A DNA stretch of 64,000 nt from Onthophagus taurus (taxonomy: Eukaryota > Arthropoda > Insecta > Coleoptera > Scarabaeidae), in the NCBI RefSeq assembly GCF_036711975.1, contig NC_091966.1:35781501-35845500 (forward strand). The letters run 5' to 3'. Within the stretch, counting starts at the first letter, position 1; every line of letters starts with the position of its first letter. Shown here one piece after another: positions 1-13,319 of the stretch. The position numbers and the translations under genes are program-made. The notes beneath the pieces were generated by a model. It did no database searches. It was not told where the DNA came from and saw only the letters and a list, made by a program, of their open reading frames with translations.

Positions 1-1735
1 AGACAATTGTTATATTTAAGTGCACTTGATAGAGTCGGAAAATACCAAAAAATATTGTAAATATATTATATATACACACATAAAATATATTAAATTAGAA
101 TTCTTTTTTTTTTTCATTTGTACGGTAATCGAGGTATAATACTTTTTTTTATGCAAGAAAGAGAAAAAAAACAATTTATTGTAAGGTAGTTAAACAATAC
201 GAAAGATAATATCATTATTACGAAGGGAAAAAAATGTGAAAAAAATAAGAATAAAGAATTGTTAATATTATTAATTGTAGAAAATTTCAATGTATTTTCA
301 TAAACATCTTTTGATTGTTAATTAAGAGAAAAATTAATTTGTTTCTTTTATCGTAAACTGTTATTAAATTTGTTCAAAATAAATTTAAAGAAAAAATATT
401 AAACGTGGGAAAGGTGCAACGGCGGTTACTCTGAGACAGCAGCTGTATAAAAAATATATATATATTTATAGGGACCTGATAAGCGAAATACTAAAATAAG
501 TTGTAATATTGTGGGATGATTGTCTTGCCTCAGTACCCAAAAAAGTTGCCTTCCCACGTCGCTATTTTAATTTAAATAGTTTTTAAAAGCCATAAGTACA
601 TCTCAATTCCACTTATACTGGTCTATTTTAGTCACGTGTTATTATTATTATAATTGTGTAAATCGGTTCTCTTGTACTATTAATTTTCCATTTTATCATT
701 TAATTAATAAATTAAATTAAATAACATTAAATCATAAAATCAGATTTAATTATTGTAGATTTTTGTTCGTTTTCGTAAGCACTCAGGTATTTTCGTTATT
801 TTATTATTTTCGTTAATTAATTTGGATTTTGCTCACTTGAATCAATCGAGGTTTAACACACGTTTTTTTAAGTCCAAAGTATTTTCGCTTGTGTATATCT
901 ATTTTGTATTTACTATGTTTTTTTTTCTTTTTCATTTATTTACATTTAACATGGATTTTTATGGGTATATTTATATACTACTACAGTTAATTATGAGACC
1001 AAGTGGACAGTGCCTTTACTCCTTATCGCAACTAGAGGCTGTCTTGCTTGAACGCAACATACATATAAAATATATTATTGTCATAATTGCCTTAATTTTG
1101 TTAGTATTAAAAATCATACAATCCTTTAAAATTGTTGTTTTATTATTACCTATTATTTATCAACTACCTATATATTCCTCCCATTTATCCAATATCAAAT
1201 ACGACACTACACCAAAACGGCACAGAAATGGTCATTTTTAGATCTGCATTCAACAGTTAAAGTGATATGACAAGTAAACTTCAATCGCTACAATATTAGT
1301 TTAAATTTTGCGCAAATGCCAATTTCGCCCAAGATTCTTGCGTCTCCATACTAGACTTGCATATCAATACATTTGACGATTTGACGGAAAAACCCATCGG
1401 AACAACATCACCACCCATCATGAATTAAATCACTTAACACTACATTACAGGTATAAGAAGGACCACAAGAATTATCTTAGATCGCTGTGGATCTGTGGGT
1501 GGAAGATCGGTTGACGAACATCGTTGTGAACAATATGGAAGAAAACCTAAGAAAGCTGAACGTAAGGATTGGAGAGTTAAGGAATGTTAGTAACTAGTTT
1601 CTGATTGTATCACAAGATACATGTACTTTATGTACCGAGTATATCTATACATATATATAAAATACATAATGAAAGAACGTCGAAACTTTAAAAGACAACA
1701 TTTAATCAAGTTTCGATTGTATTAAATAGTGCAAG
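1..1735. other. AT-rich stretch without a recognisable gene
   Basis: No host coding exon was recognised. An open frame at 822-1241 (+) is low in complexity and has no family signature. Bases 404-420 and 545-558 form an imperfect inverted repeat (CGTGGGAAAGGTGCAAC against CGTGGGAAGGCAAC), so 404-558 may be a small decayed MITE. Confidence 0.5.
404..558. repeat. Imperfect inverted repeat, possible small MITE
   Basis: The arm at 404-420 is nearly the reverse complement of 545-558, with about 125 bp between them. No target-site duplication or coding capacity is visible. It could be a chance hairpin. Confidence 0.3.
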
Positions 1736-2190
1736 ATGGAACACACCATAATGGGCAATATTGTAAAAATGGCAACAGAGTTAGATCTGCAAGTAAAATC
1801 AGAAGATGTAAAGGAACTCCTTACTTCGCATGATAAATCTCTGACTAACGAAGATCTGTTAAACCTTGAAACACAAGAAGAAGTCAACAGTGAAGGTAAT
1901 AATATTGAACCATAGGAAAGTTTAACAACGAAAATACTTCTACAAGCATTTGAGCACTTTGACAAAGCAAAGGCTCTTTTTGAAAAACATGATTCTAACT
2001 TTGAAACAAGTTCAAAATTTAATGCAAACGATATCGAATGCTTATGCTTGATATAAAAAAATCCACAAAGGAAGGAACTGTCACTCAAGGAACTCTGGAC
2101 AGCTATTTCCACGCAAAATCTATACCATCAACGTCCAGGGAATCATCTACGCCATCAACTATCTCTATTCTTATTGAAATCGAATCGAAT
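1736..2190 (+). pseudogene. Tigger/pogo-like transposase C-terminal relic
   Basis: Reading from the ATG at 1736 gives an acidic segment with ELLTSHDKSLTNEDLLNLE, the kind of linker that follows the DDE domain in pogo/Tigger (jerky/CENP-B-like) transposases. It is followed by an AFEHFDKAKALFEKHD segment and then, in another frame from 2038, TQGTLDSYFHAK, like the usual end of such proteins. A TAG stop near 1912 and a frameshift near 2038 show it is dead. No DDE catalytic core is visible upstream, so only the tail survives. The family call rests on recognised motifs, not on a search. Confidence 0.6.
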
Positions 2191-2229
2191 GTGCATATTT
2201 TTGCACATCTCCAGTTGCACTTTTCTATT

Positions 2230-2935
2230 GCTCGACTGCTCTGGCCGAAATAACTGCTATAGATATAGCAGCTAATGTAATCAACGACACCAAGAAAGTA
2301 TGCAGAAACGTTGTAATGGCATCGAACTGCGTCACCGGTAGTGAAGTCCTGTCGGCAATCACTTGAGGAGTCTAATGTTTATAACAATATCACAATAAAG
2401 TGGTGGACTAACCGGAAATAAGGGACAGGATCATGCGGACAGGCTGGATAAGCGGGCGGCTAAGAAGTCGCCGGTTAGCTAACTTTTAATACAGCATCAA
2501 AGCTGATCAACTCCATCTCCCATTGAGCTTTTTGCGATAGATGAGATGAGACTGCAGTAGGTGTCTCTGCAAAGAAAACTCTGCTTTACCCCAACCGGAA
2601 GAGATCAACTCAGTTCCTGGGAAAATCAAACCTGACCGGATACTGCAGGTTACGTAAGCATATATTCTATATGAAGCTGACGAACACATCCCTTTGTAGA
2701 GAGTGTGAAATGGAAGACGAGACGCTAAGTCACATTGTCTGTGACTGTCCCAACCTCGCGTTCTCAAGGGAATCCATTTTTGGCGTACCATGGCCCCAAA
2801 TTTCGGACATAAAGAACATACCCTTCTGTTGTATATTAACGTTCATTAAAACCTTGGGCTGCTTTTTTGACCCCTGAAGGCCCGCTGGGGCCTAAGTGCT
2901 GCGAAGGAATTCACCCCCACATGAAACTACATACA
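2230..2935 (+). mobile_element. Non-LTR retrotransposon 3' end (RNase H tail), decayed
   Basis: The frame at 2671-2877 encodes a cysteine/histidine cluster, CRECEMEDETLSHIVCDCP, typical of the zinc-knuckle-like tail after RNase H in R1/Jockey-group LINE polyproteins. Upstream pieces (around 2240-2370) resemble degraded RNase H in shifting frames. The segment has higher GC than its surroundings and ends near 2935. No intact ORF remains. Confidence 0.55.
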
Positions 2936-3746
2936 TACAACTATAATGTTATATCTTAGTTTTACAGCTTATATGTATTGGTAGTGTCCTTATCAGGTAA
3001 CTTGATTAAACACCCTTTCAAAATGAAATTTTAAAATACATACCAGTTTAATCACGTTTTAAGATGTTTTGTACTGCGAGGGAAGTTATTATATGACAAA
3101 AATCGTAATTTCAATATCATTGAAATTTTTTGAAACTCCTCCATTGATTTCAACTAATCTCGATGGAAGTAGGGATGTGATCGATAGATGGCACTGTGAT
3201 CGATCACGGATTACATTCAAATATTAAATTAAAACTTATTTTAATCAAAAGAAAATGTAGAATTTTATATAGAAATGTATTTTGGAAATATTCTTCGCTT
3301 TAATATAAAAATTTCTATTAATTATGATTTATTTTTTGTGAATGTTTGGCGTTCCAAGATGGCGCTGCGATCGGTTATTTCACATATTTTTATTTAATTG
3401 AACCTAAATAAAAATTATTAATTATTTTAATTAAAATATGAGTGTAACTTATATTTATTCTGATAATTACTAATCATGGATATTTATCAATTTCTTTTAA
3501 CAAACTCAGTTTTCCCGCTAGTTTCCAGATATCTCCGTCCTTTTCTAACATAAACAAACTATGATTTTGTGTCTCTTTCATTCGATCAAAATTGTAAGTA
3601 TCCTTCCCTACATACACAGTCTGTTCTGTCATTTCAAACAAGTTTGAGCACAAGTTTGTGTCACTTAACCTAAAAATTTTGTCGTCAAAACGTTTCGAGT
3701 GCGGTTTTACGTATTTATGTAATTATATTTAAAAAGCTAAGTAAAA
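2936..3746. other. Intergenic region upstream of ICE1-like gene
   Basis: No coding exon is seen. The region contains one exact AGATGGCGCTG at 3357-3367 and a related AGATGGCACTG near 3185. The ICE1 promoter and 5' UTR should lie in roughly 3600-3746, but I see no clear TATA box or initiator. Confidence 0.5.
3357..3367 (+). promoter_or_regulatory. CTCF-like AGATGGCGCTG site upstream of ICE1
   Basis: The 11-mer AGATGGCGCTG resembles the core of the insect CTCF insulator motif. Exact copies also occur at 33971 and 34150 (+) and as reverse complement at 18568. Function is inferred from motif resemblance only. Confidence 0.3.
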
Positions 3747-6700
3747 ATGTGCGATTCGACGCTTTTACTTATTAAGGATAAAATAATAAACACAGAGTAA
3801 GTTTAATCGGCAGTGAATAATCTATTTTTGTAAAATTATTAATATTTTTTTGATTTTTTTTATAGTGCTATCATAAAGCTGCTTTCGGACAAAAATACTC
3901 AAATAAATCGATTAAAACGACAATTAAAATTTCTTTATAAAAAATACCTGGCCCAAATAAAAGAGTTAGAAATTTGTAACCTTAAAGAGACGACTAACCA
4001 ATCTTACATAGATGAGAAAACTCTTCTTGAAAAATATACCGAATTAGAAGGGATTCATCAAGACTATGTTAACGTTTCAACAATAAAATATCAAAATATT
4101 TGTAAAGAATTAGAAGAATGCAAATCTTCAAAAAGTGTTACAACGATCAAAACAATTAAAAAGTGTAATAAATGTAAAGAAGAAGTTGAAAATAATCGAG
4201 TATTAAAGCGACAAATCACTAATTTGAAGCAAAACATAGAACAATTAACAAAAACGTTAGAATCAAAAAATGGAAGCAATTTAAATGACTTTAAATATTC
4301 TTCTGAATATAAACTGTTAAAACAACATCATACTACAGAAATCGAAAACCTTATGTCTGAGCATATGATGGAGTTAGATAAGGTGGAAACGAAATTTAAA
4401 AGTGAAATTAATATCTACCAAGATAGAATTGTTTCTTTGGAAGCACAAGATATGATTTATAAAGATAAAATAGATGAATTAAAATTAGAGTTGAATGAAA
4501 CAAAAATTTGTTTAGCAGAAAAAAATAAAGTAAAACCGGAGAATCATATTAATAATGAAATAAAAGGTGGTTTATATGAATTATTAAGTGAATGTGATTT
4601 GGAACTACCAAAAGTTGATGATCAATTAAAAACTAGATTAGATCAATCATCACAAACAGATGAAATATCATTTTATAATAATAATACAAATCCGATTGAA
4701 AATGTTGATGTTGCAAGTTTATTTGGTGATAATTTCTCTGATGTTTTAAGCGATCATCAAGAAGATTTCATGGAATTTAAGGATTTAGATGCAAAAACGG
4801 ATTGTAATGAATTGCTTAGGGTACCTTTAGAACCTTTAGAAGAAGAGAAGGAAGACTTAAATGATGAAAACCTTGATGTATGGAGATGTATCCAAGAAAT
4901 GAAAGAGATTCCAGAACCTTTAAGTTCATTAAGTTCATCTGAAAATGAAGACGAAACTACAACACCAAAGAAAAAAAATGTTTTCAATAAAAGAATAAAA
5001 TTAAAGCGATTGGCGCAAGAAAATCGCCGTAAATTTATTGCTAATATTAAAAAAGATGTCTTTAAATCTTTAGTGAAACATGTAGGAAAAATGTTAAAGA
5101 AGTCAACTGATAAAGAAAATAAATCAAATTCAACTAAATCAAAGAAAATGTCGAAACAATTTAAAAATAAACGTAAATTAGAAATGCTTAGATGGACAGC
5201 TTTACGTGAAATATCAAGCACTGATTCCGATGTATCTTGTACGTCAAAATCAAAAATAAAAATGAGAAAACTAGAAAGATACAAACATTTAAATGTAAAT
5301 AATAAAGAAGAGTACGCTAAATTTTGTGCTAAATTTAATACAATGACCGACTTTTATAACTCATTGAGTGGAAATGAAAACAAAATTAACGATAATGGTA
5401 ATATTGGTGAAGAATCTTGTTGGTCTGGACAAGATTCAGGTTTTGGAAAGAGCGATATTGAATGTGGCAAAACAGAAAAATGCATTAAAAGCGAAAATGA
5501 TAAGAAAATTAATATTCAATCAATTAAAATTCTTAAACAAGATAAATTACAATCTAAATTGGCTTCATCTAAAGAAATATTTCATGATGATTCAATTAAA
5601 AATCAAAAAACCAAAAAAAAATCAACTATCATAGGAGAAAATCAATTTTTACATAATTCTAAAGAAGAGTTACTATTTGGGGAATGTTCAAGTTCTGAAA
5701 ATGATAATGTAAGTTTTGATACAAAAGACTTAGTTGCAACATTAGAAGTATCTTCTGATTCGTTGGAAACTACATCTCTTAAAGAATTGTCTCAAAGCGA
5801 TTCATTTGAAAATAATAATGACAATTTTGAAGCTGTTCCAAAAACTGTTAATGAAATTGTTGCAACAAAAGCAATTGAAAATGATTTAGTACAGAAAAGT
5901 ACAGAAAATGATGATACAAATTCTTTTAAAGATAGTGATAATAAAAAGCAAACGATTAGTCGACGATATTCGGTAAGAATAAACAAATTAAAACATCAAC
6001 CAACCAAAAAATGGGGAGAAGAAATAATTGAGAATGAAAAAATTGATAAGAAATTATTAACAAATTCAATCTTAGAAATAATTTCGACTGAGGAATCTAT
6101 CAAACTTTGTACTCCTTCACAATTAAGTAACAAAAATGGTTGTTCAAGTTCTGAAAGTGATAATGAGATTTGCAATAAAACAGAAAATAATTGTAATTCA
6201 ACAAAAAAATCAACTATCATAGAAGAAATTCAATTTCCACAAAATTGTAAACATAATTCTAAAGAAGAATTATTATTTGGGGATTGTTCAAGTTCTGAAA
6301 ATGATAATGTAAGTGTTGATACAAAAGAATTAGCTGCAACGCGAAAAATATCTTCTGATTCGTTAGAAACTACATCTCTTAAAGAATTATCTCAAAGCGA
6401 TTTATTTGAAAATAACAATCTTAATAATAATATCGTTGAAACAAAAACAATTGAAAATGATTTAGTTAATGAAATAACAACCTTAGAAACAAGTATTTCG
6501 AAAAGTACAGGAAATGATACAAATTCTTTTAAAGATAGTGATAATAAAAAGCAAACGATTACTCGACGATATTCGGAAAGAATAAACAAATTAAAACATC
6601 AACCAAGCAAAAAATGTGGAGAAGAAATAATTGAGAATGAAAAAAGTGATAAGGAATTATTAACAAATTCAATCTTAGAATTAATTTCGACGGAAGAATC

Positions 6701-9700
6701 GATCAAATTAAGTTCTCCTTCACAATTAAGTAACAAAAATGGTTGTTCAAGTTCTGAAAGTGATAATGAGATTTGTAATAAAACAGAAAATACTTGTAAT
6801 TCAACAAAAAAATCAACTATCACAGAAGAAATTCAATATTTACAAAATTGTAAACATAATTCTAAAGAGGAATTGTTATTTGGGGAATGTTCAAGTTCTG
6901 ACAATGATAATATAAGTTTTGATACAAAAGAATTAGTTACAACGCGAAAAGTATCTTCTGATTCGTTAGAAACTACATCTTTTAAAGAATTATCTCAAAG
7001 CGATTTATTTGAAAATAACAATCTTAATAATAATATCGTTGAAACAAAAACAATTGAAAATGATTTAGTTAATGAAATAACAACCTTAGAAACAAGTATT
7101 TTGAAAAGTACAGGAAATGCTACAAATTCTTCTAAAGATAGTGATAATAAAAAGCAAACGATTAGTCGACGATATTCGGCAAGAATAAACAAATTAAAAC
7201 ATCAACCAAGCAAAAAATGTGGAGAAGAAATAATTGAGACTGAAAAAATTGATAAGAAATTATTAACAAATTCAATCTTAGAATTAATTTCGACGGAAGA
7301 ATCGATCAAATTAAGTACTCCTTCACAATTAAGTAACAAAAATGGTTGTTCAAGTTCTGAAAGTGATAATGAGATTTGCAATAAAACAGAAAATACTTGT
7401 AATTCAACAAAAAAATCAACTATCATAGAAGAAATTCAATATTTACAAAATTGTAAACATAATTCTAAAGAGGAATTGTTATTTGGGGAATGTTCAAGTT
7501 CTGAAAATGATAATGTAAGTTTTGATACAAAAGAATTAGTTACAACGCGAAAAGTATCTTCTGATTCGTTAGAAACTACATCTCTTAAAGAATTGTCTCA
7601 AACTGATTCATTTGAAAATAATAATCTTAATAATAATAACAACCTTGAAGCTGTTTCAAAAACTGTTAAAGAAATTGTTGAAACAAAAACAATTGAAAAT
7701 GATTTAGTTAATAAAATAACAACCTTAACAACAAGTATTTCGAAAAGTACAGAAAATGACGATACAAATTCTTTTAAAGATAGTGATAATAAAAAGCAAA
7801 CGATTACTCGACGATATTCGCCAAGAATAAACAAATTAAAACATCAAGCAATCAAAAGATGTAGAAAAGAAATAATTGAGAATAAAAAAATTCATAATAA
7901 ATTATTAACAAATTCAATCTTAGAATTAATTTCGACAGAAGAATCTATTGAACCGAGTATTTCTTCACAATTAAGTAATAAAAATGGTTGTTCAACTTCT
8001 GAAAGTGATACTAACGAGATTTCCCATAACACACAAAATAATTCTGATGAATTATCTAAATTGGAATTACCAAATTCCCAAATTGAATTGTCTTCAATAA
8101 AACTTCCATCTGTAATTAATGGAGGTGATGTTCCTGTTAGACCAATGAAAATACGAAAGGCTAACGAAAAAGTTACAAATTTAAAAAGAAAATTAGATGA
8201 ACCGGTTACAAAAAGAACAACTGAACCAGCAAATAAACTAAAAAAGTTAAAAGATAATTTTGTGAAAAGATTCAACAAAGATGATATGGTTAAAGAAGTA
8301 ATTAAAGTGGAAATGGAAAGGAAATTGGAAAAGGCGTGTTTTAAAAGACCAGTGAAACGTCCATTATGCACTCCTACGTCACCTCCACATTCTGTTGACT
8401 TTGAATTTACACCACCAAAGATTATTCCATTGAAAAAAGTAGGACAATTACATGAAGGTATTTATTTTAGAAAATTATACAGAATTTTTTTTTTTATATT
8501 ATGCATAGTACAATTGTATAACACCTAGTAAATACATATTGATCAGTTACTTCTTGTTGACAAGTAATGTTTTGCAGCTTTACGCAATGGTCCAGTCTGC
8601 TTTACACTTAATATACAGTGTGTCCCTAAGTAACGGATATAGGCGATAAAATCATAATAAACGGTTTATGGAAAAATCCCGGAAACGGGTCTAAAGATTT
8701 AAATTTTTTGGTGTAGATTTCAAATTTTTTCCGCCATTTTTAAACGAGTAATGACGCCATCGATATTTTTTTCAAATGGCAATCCCCCATTTTTATTACT
8801 ACTATTTTTTTCTGAATTTAGTACAGTCAATATTAATATTGGTTACATAAGAAAATTTTCGAGAAAAATTACTTTAAAGTTTAATTAGTTCAAATTTGTA
8901 TAATGATAAAAATAGCAGTAGCCATGAGTGTAACCAATTATTTTAAATAATTCCCTGAGTGTTAAAAACTGATTTAATAAAGCTTCTTGAAGTGTGGTGA
9001 CGCGCCATCTTGTTGGAATAGCTACCGTTGAAATTGAGTTGTGTCAACAATATCGGGATGGAAGGAATGACATCGCTTTGAAAAAATTTAAACATCTCTT
9101 TCCAGTTAAGGTTTCCTCAAATCTTTTGCGGATATTGGGTGTGCGGACTTCTTGGCTAATTTGGATTTTGGGTAGCGCAATACCGACAATTTTGTCATTT
9201 ACTTGTCCACTCAATGTAAATGTCCCTTCGTCGAAAAAATTATGTTTTTGACAAAGTCTTCGTCATCGTTGCAAAAACTACGGTTCATTGCTCGTGAATG
9301 AGGTTTACTTTATGGGAATGATATTTTGCGGGTTTTAAAATTTTATGAACCGTTGATTTACTCATGTTCAAATTAGATCCAATACTCCTTACAGTAACAT
9401 GAGAGTTTTCTTGCCAAGCCAATACCACGATTTGTTGAACTTCCTCTGAAACATTTAGTAGGCCAGACTTCGAGAGATGGCCATGCTGTTTAAATTTAGT
9501 CACAGCTAGGCTCACCCGACTTTGACTAATGAGTTGGCGATCAGGATATGTTGTATTAAAGAGTTCAACTACTTACTAAATCAGTTTTTGACACTTAGGA
9601 AATTGTTTAATATAATTGGTTACCATAGTTACTCATGGCTACTGCTATTTTCATCATGTCAACAAATCTGAAGCAGTTAAACTTTAAAGTAATTTTTCTC

Positions 9701-12700
9701 GAATATTTTTTTATGTAAGCAATATTAATATTGACTGTACAAGATTGAGAAAAAAATCTTCTTTCATATTCCTTAATAAAAATGGGGGATTGCCATTTGA
9801 AAAAAATACCGATAACGTCATAACTCGCTTGAAAATGGCGGAAGAAATTTTAAATCTACACCAAACAACTGCAAAAAATTTAAATCTTTAGACCCGTTTC
9901 AGGGATTTTTCCATAAACCGTTTATAATGATTTTATCCTATATCCGTTACTTTACGGACACATAAATATTGTCATATTTTTAGAGTTGTAGGGTCGTAAC
10001 ACAAAACGGGTACACTGCCATACGCGGAACACTCATTTCGGTTCTTGTTATAATTCCGCATTATTGCTTGCGTTTAAATCGACTAGGCACCAAATCACTA
10101 AATCGAGCGGCTTCATCCTCTGAAGGCGGCGCAGGACATCCTCGTTGTCGAGAAGCTGGATGGCCTCGCTGTTGGGATAATCTTGCATTCTCTTCTCATG
10201 TTTAAATGTAAATAATGCAATTTCTGATGACACTGATGCTACTTCCAAGTCGCGATGCAGGTCGCTGTTTCTTATGTACCAAGGTGCATTCACTATGCCC
10301 CTTAGTACTTTGTTTTGGAATCTTTGAATCAGACTTGCATTTGTCTTGCAGTTACAACCCCACAGTTGGATTCCATACGTCCATTTTGGTTCTGATATTT
10401 GCTTGTATATTAGCAACTTGTTTCTTAGTGACAACATAGATTTTCTGCTAATATAGGTGTCAAAATTTTATATCAAGTTCTTCACTTTTTTCTTGACGTG
10501 AGCTTTCTATTTGAGTCTGACATAAAGTTTATGTATGTCGATTTATTTGTATTTAATTTTATTAGCCATTGTTTGGTCCAGTTTTCTATTGAATTTAACG
10601 CCAATTGTAACTTATTTGCTGCAACTACTTCATTTTCTGCAACACCCAAGATCGCTGTGTCACCTGTGACTGTAGCTGTTAAAGTTTCTGGTATCTGAGG
10701 ATAGAGTAAGTAGTCAGCTTTTATTTCATGTAATGGTGAATAAGCGTTTTCGTATTTTACTCTAAAATATCGATCAGAAAGCTTGTGCAACATCCAAAAG
10801 CAGACTTCATTTTCTTATATTACTATTTCGATAGTATTCGTTATTCTATGCACTTGGTCTATTGTTGCATGTTTATTCCGAAACCCAAATTGATGTGTTG
10901 GTATTAGGGCGTTTTCTTCTATGACAGCTTTTAGTCTAACAATGAGACTAAAACCCACAAGAGACAAGTGAGACAAGACCCACTGTGGGGGGTTTACTAG
11001 ATTTTGGAGTTTTGGTATCATTATTATTTCAGCAACTTTTATATAGAAAATGAGGTTAAAAGTCTAAGCAATGGGTTTTTTATTCTTAAAAGGAATTTGT
11101 GGTTTTAAAAGGGTTGGGTACCGTATTTGAGTAAGTTGGTGTTGAGTTTACTTTCCGTATCTATCTCGTTATTTATCTTATTTCGATGATGCCTAGCCAA
11201 AACGGCATAAACGCCAAAATGGTCACTTTTTACTTAGCTACACCGAGCACCTCCTTCGCCTTCCGTTAGTAAGTCTCTTTCTATTTCCTCCTTCAGCTTC
11301 TCCCATACAATTGGTTCCTTAAATCTGTCTACGTTAAGTTTTTCCTGCTTGTGGGTCTTTTGTTGTACTTTGCTGTTAATTCTTCACCTAAATTGTATCT
11401 GAACTAGATGTGATCAGAGTCACAACAAGGCATCCTTTTCGCCCTCATATCTAGTATATTGTTATCATGTCCTGACTGTGTCTCCCATTGGGGTTGGTTA
11501 CCGCAGTTTTCCACAGAATTTCTCAGGCTTTCAGGGTTCCCCATATTGAAGCTTAGAGTGGGAATAGAGTAGGAGAGGCTAGGAGGTGCTATTAGCATAC
11601 AACATCTTATTTCGCGTTACTACCCCATTTGATCCTTGACTCATCCTTGGCTGATTCCCAAAGTCGAGTCTTGGTCTTTCATGCAATTCTATTGGCAAAG
11701 TCACCTTACTGCTCTACAATAAGCATAACAAACGAAAATTTAACCTAAAGATCAATTTATCAAAAATAAAGTCTGTTTATTAAGCACAACTCACACGTTT
11801 AGCAATGAAACCATAACTCTTACATATCTATCATTAATAAAGTACAGCCTAGAACTTATTACAAGAACCTCGAAACGAATTTTGCTTTGTGGATGTTTTT
11901 GCTTAATTATTATTATTAATGTGCATTTTTGGTGTTTGAACCTGACATATGAAATTAACTAGATGTGTATCTTTGACGATTATTTTTACATCATTTTCTA
12001 AATCTAAAAAATTTGTAAAATTTATTATTTTATTCAATGACTTAATTTTTTTATTTAATTTTTAGGAGTATGTAAAAAATTGCTTAAAAAATTAATCCAA
12101 TTTCCTGGTGAATCTGTGATACTACAAGAAATTTTCGATAAATTTTCTAGTCAGAAACAAAACTATATTATTAGGTAAATAAAAATTCCGTCGAATTAAA
12201 AAAATATATTTTAAATAATTTATGTTTTTAGGTTAATAATAGCAGAAGTACTAATTGATACAAGTAAATCAGACAATAAATACACCCCACCAGCACCATT
12301 ATTGACGCCAGTTCAAAGAACTTTACTAGGACTAACAATAAAACTACAAGAATCTTTTCCTGATATCTTAACAGAAATGTTATTTTCTTTAGAACGTAGT
12401 ATCCTAATTGAAACCAGTTTAGATGGTTTAATATCCACCACCAGATTTTACACGGGAATTTGTAAATTAAAAAAAGAATTGCATCGCATGAGAAGAATGA
12501 TTGGAGACGTTTTCTTCACTTTAAATAACTTGGCAATTCCATTTCTCTACACCGTATTAAGTACGTGGACGGAAATTTTACCACTAGAAGCTGAATCACA
12601 CGACAATATGCTCGTTAAAGTTTTAATACAAATCATTAACATGAAAAATTGTAAACCCGGTTATTGTTTAACCACTTTGAAGGGTTTATTACAAAATTAT

Positions 12701-13068
12701 TATGGGTATCCTAAAGAAAGATGGAAGAGTGAAGATGTGTTTAACGAAACTTTTACTAAGTTTAAAGGTAAATATTTAAAAATTACTTTATTATAATAAT
12801 AATTATTAATTTATTTGTTTTAGAAAATCCTTCAAAGTTCTTGGAATTTGCTTTATTAATATTATTTAAAAATCATCCTAATAAATGGGTTTATGAACAG
12901 ATGAGGATACATTTAAAGCCATTATTGAATGATTCAGCTGATAATCAGATAAAAAAAGCAATTGTTGTATTAATTAGTAATACTTTGCCTCAATTTGGCA
13001 GTGATAATTGTCAATATGTACAAGAAATTAAGACTTGGCTCAACTTGAATCTAAATAGTGTTGTATGA
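3747..13068 (+). CDS. ICE1: Little elongation complex subunit 1 (ICE1)-like, five coding exons
   Basis: Coding exons are 3747-3796, 3866-8457, 12066-12174, 12232-12767 and 12824-13068; phases join cleanly to 1843 codons plus stop. ICE1 scaffolds the little elongation complex (with ICE2, ELL/EAF and ZC3H8), which supports RNA polymerase II transcription of small nuclear RNAs in nuclear bodies. The N terminus has a KIINTD motif followed by a long coiled coil (about residues 18-125), as in vertebrate ICE1. The middle is acidic, Ser/Asn/Lys-rich and disordered, with a lysine-rich segment near residues 380-480 and about four 201-residue repeats (about 600-1395). The last three exons encode a helical domain of about 300 residues, the most conserved-looking part. 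Intron 2 (8458-12065) is swollen by a mariner-like element and a LINE relic. The start was chosen because the first small exon splices in frame and opens on the conserved motif. The name rests on motif recognition. Confidence 0.8.
5620..7995 (+). repeat. In-frame tandem repeats of about 603 bp inside ICE1
   Basis: Landmark peptides recur every 603 nt: SKEELLFG with CSSSENDN near 5657, 6259, 6862 and 7465; RRYS-RINKLKHQ near 5970, 6573, 7176 and 7821. The last interval is about 645 nt because a short Asn-rich segment is added. Each unit is 201 codons, so the frame is kept. Units 2 and 3 are almost identical in DNA, which points to recent duplication or gene conversion. The repeats carry acidic serine clusters (SSSESDNE) that look like casein kinase 2 sites. 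Confidence 0.95.
8616..9965 (-). mobile_element. Mariner-like DNA transposon with long terminal inverted repeats
   Basis: The ends are inverted copies of about 370 bp: the left arm begins CAGTGTGTCCCTAAGTAACG and the right arm is its diverged reverse complement. The core encodes on the minus strand (9515-9285) a helix-turn-helix with NMSKSTVHKILK and upstream DRQLISQS, the DUF4817/HTH type found in many insect mariner-like transposases. Further minus-strand pieces (about 9240-9000) resemble the start of the DDE domain, including FFDEGTFTLSGQVN, but frameshifts break it. It is inserted in intron 2 of ICE1. It is not autonomous. Confidence 0.8.
10040..11600 (-). mobile_element. Jockey-type LINE relic
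   Basis: Minus-strand fragments in several frames fit a reverse transcriptase: FGFRNKHATIDQVHRI (within 11021-10815), the palm-to-thumb region with ENWTKQWLIKLNTNKS (10793-10482) and a thumb region with RFQNKVLRGIVNAPWY (10437-10048). Pieces at about 11410-11220, including DSDHILVQI, resemble an endonuclease tail, possibly from a second LINE. Frameshifts and gaps make it non-functional. It lies antisense within ICE1 intron 2. Confidence 0.8.
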
Positions 13069-13161
13069 CGAGTTATTTTGTTGATTTGAATATTCAAATT
13101 TTGAATGTTTATAAATAATTGGTAAACTGACAGGATTCAGATTTTGGAATTACCAAAAAAA

Positions 13162-13171
13162 AATAAATAAA
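13162..13171 (+). terminator. Polyadenylation signals of ICE1
   Basis: Two overlapping AATAAA hexamers lie about 95 nt after the ICE1 stop codon and before the COA4 start at 13320. Confidence 0.5.
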
Positions 13172-13319
13172 GATTTTCTTTGTACAAAGCTTTTTTATTC
13201 CTATTATAAAGATAAATATCTGTCACATGACGTTTAGAAAAAAGTTAGGTTATAAATTTTAACTAAGAAAAAAATATCATTTTATTAATTATTATTTAAC
13301 TAAAATAGTTTAAACAGCA

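Noticed and set aside
822-1241. 139-codon open frame on the plus strand
   Set aside because: Low complexity, hydrophobic and AT-driven, with no recognisable motif and no flanking exons.
4757-8371. Series of open frames antisense to the ICE1 exon, repeated every 603 bp
   Set aside because: They recur only because the sense repeats are multiples of three; they have no start context, motifs or splice logic, and the sense frame is clearly coding.
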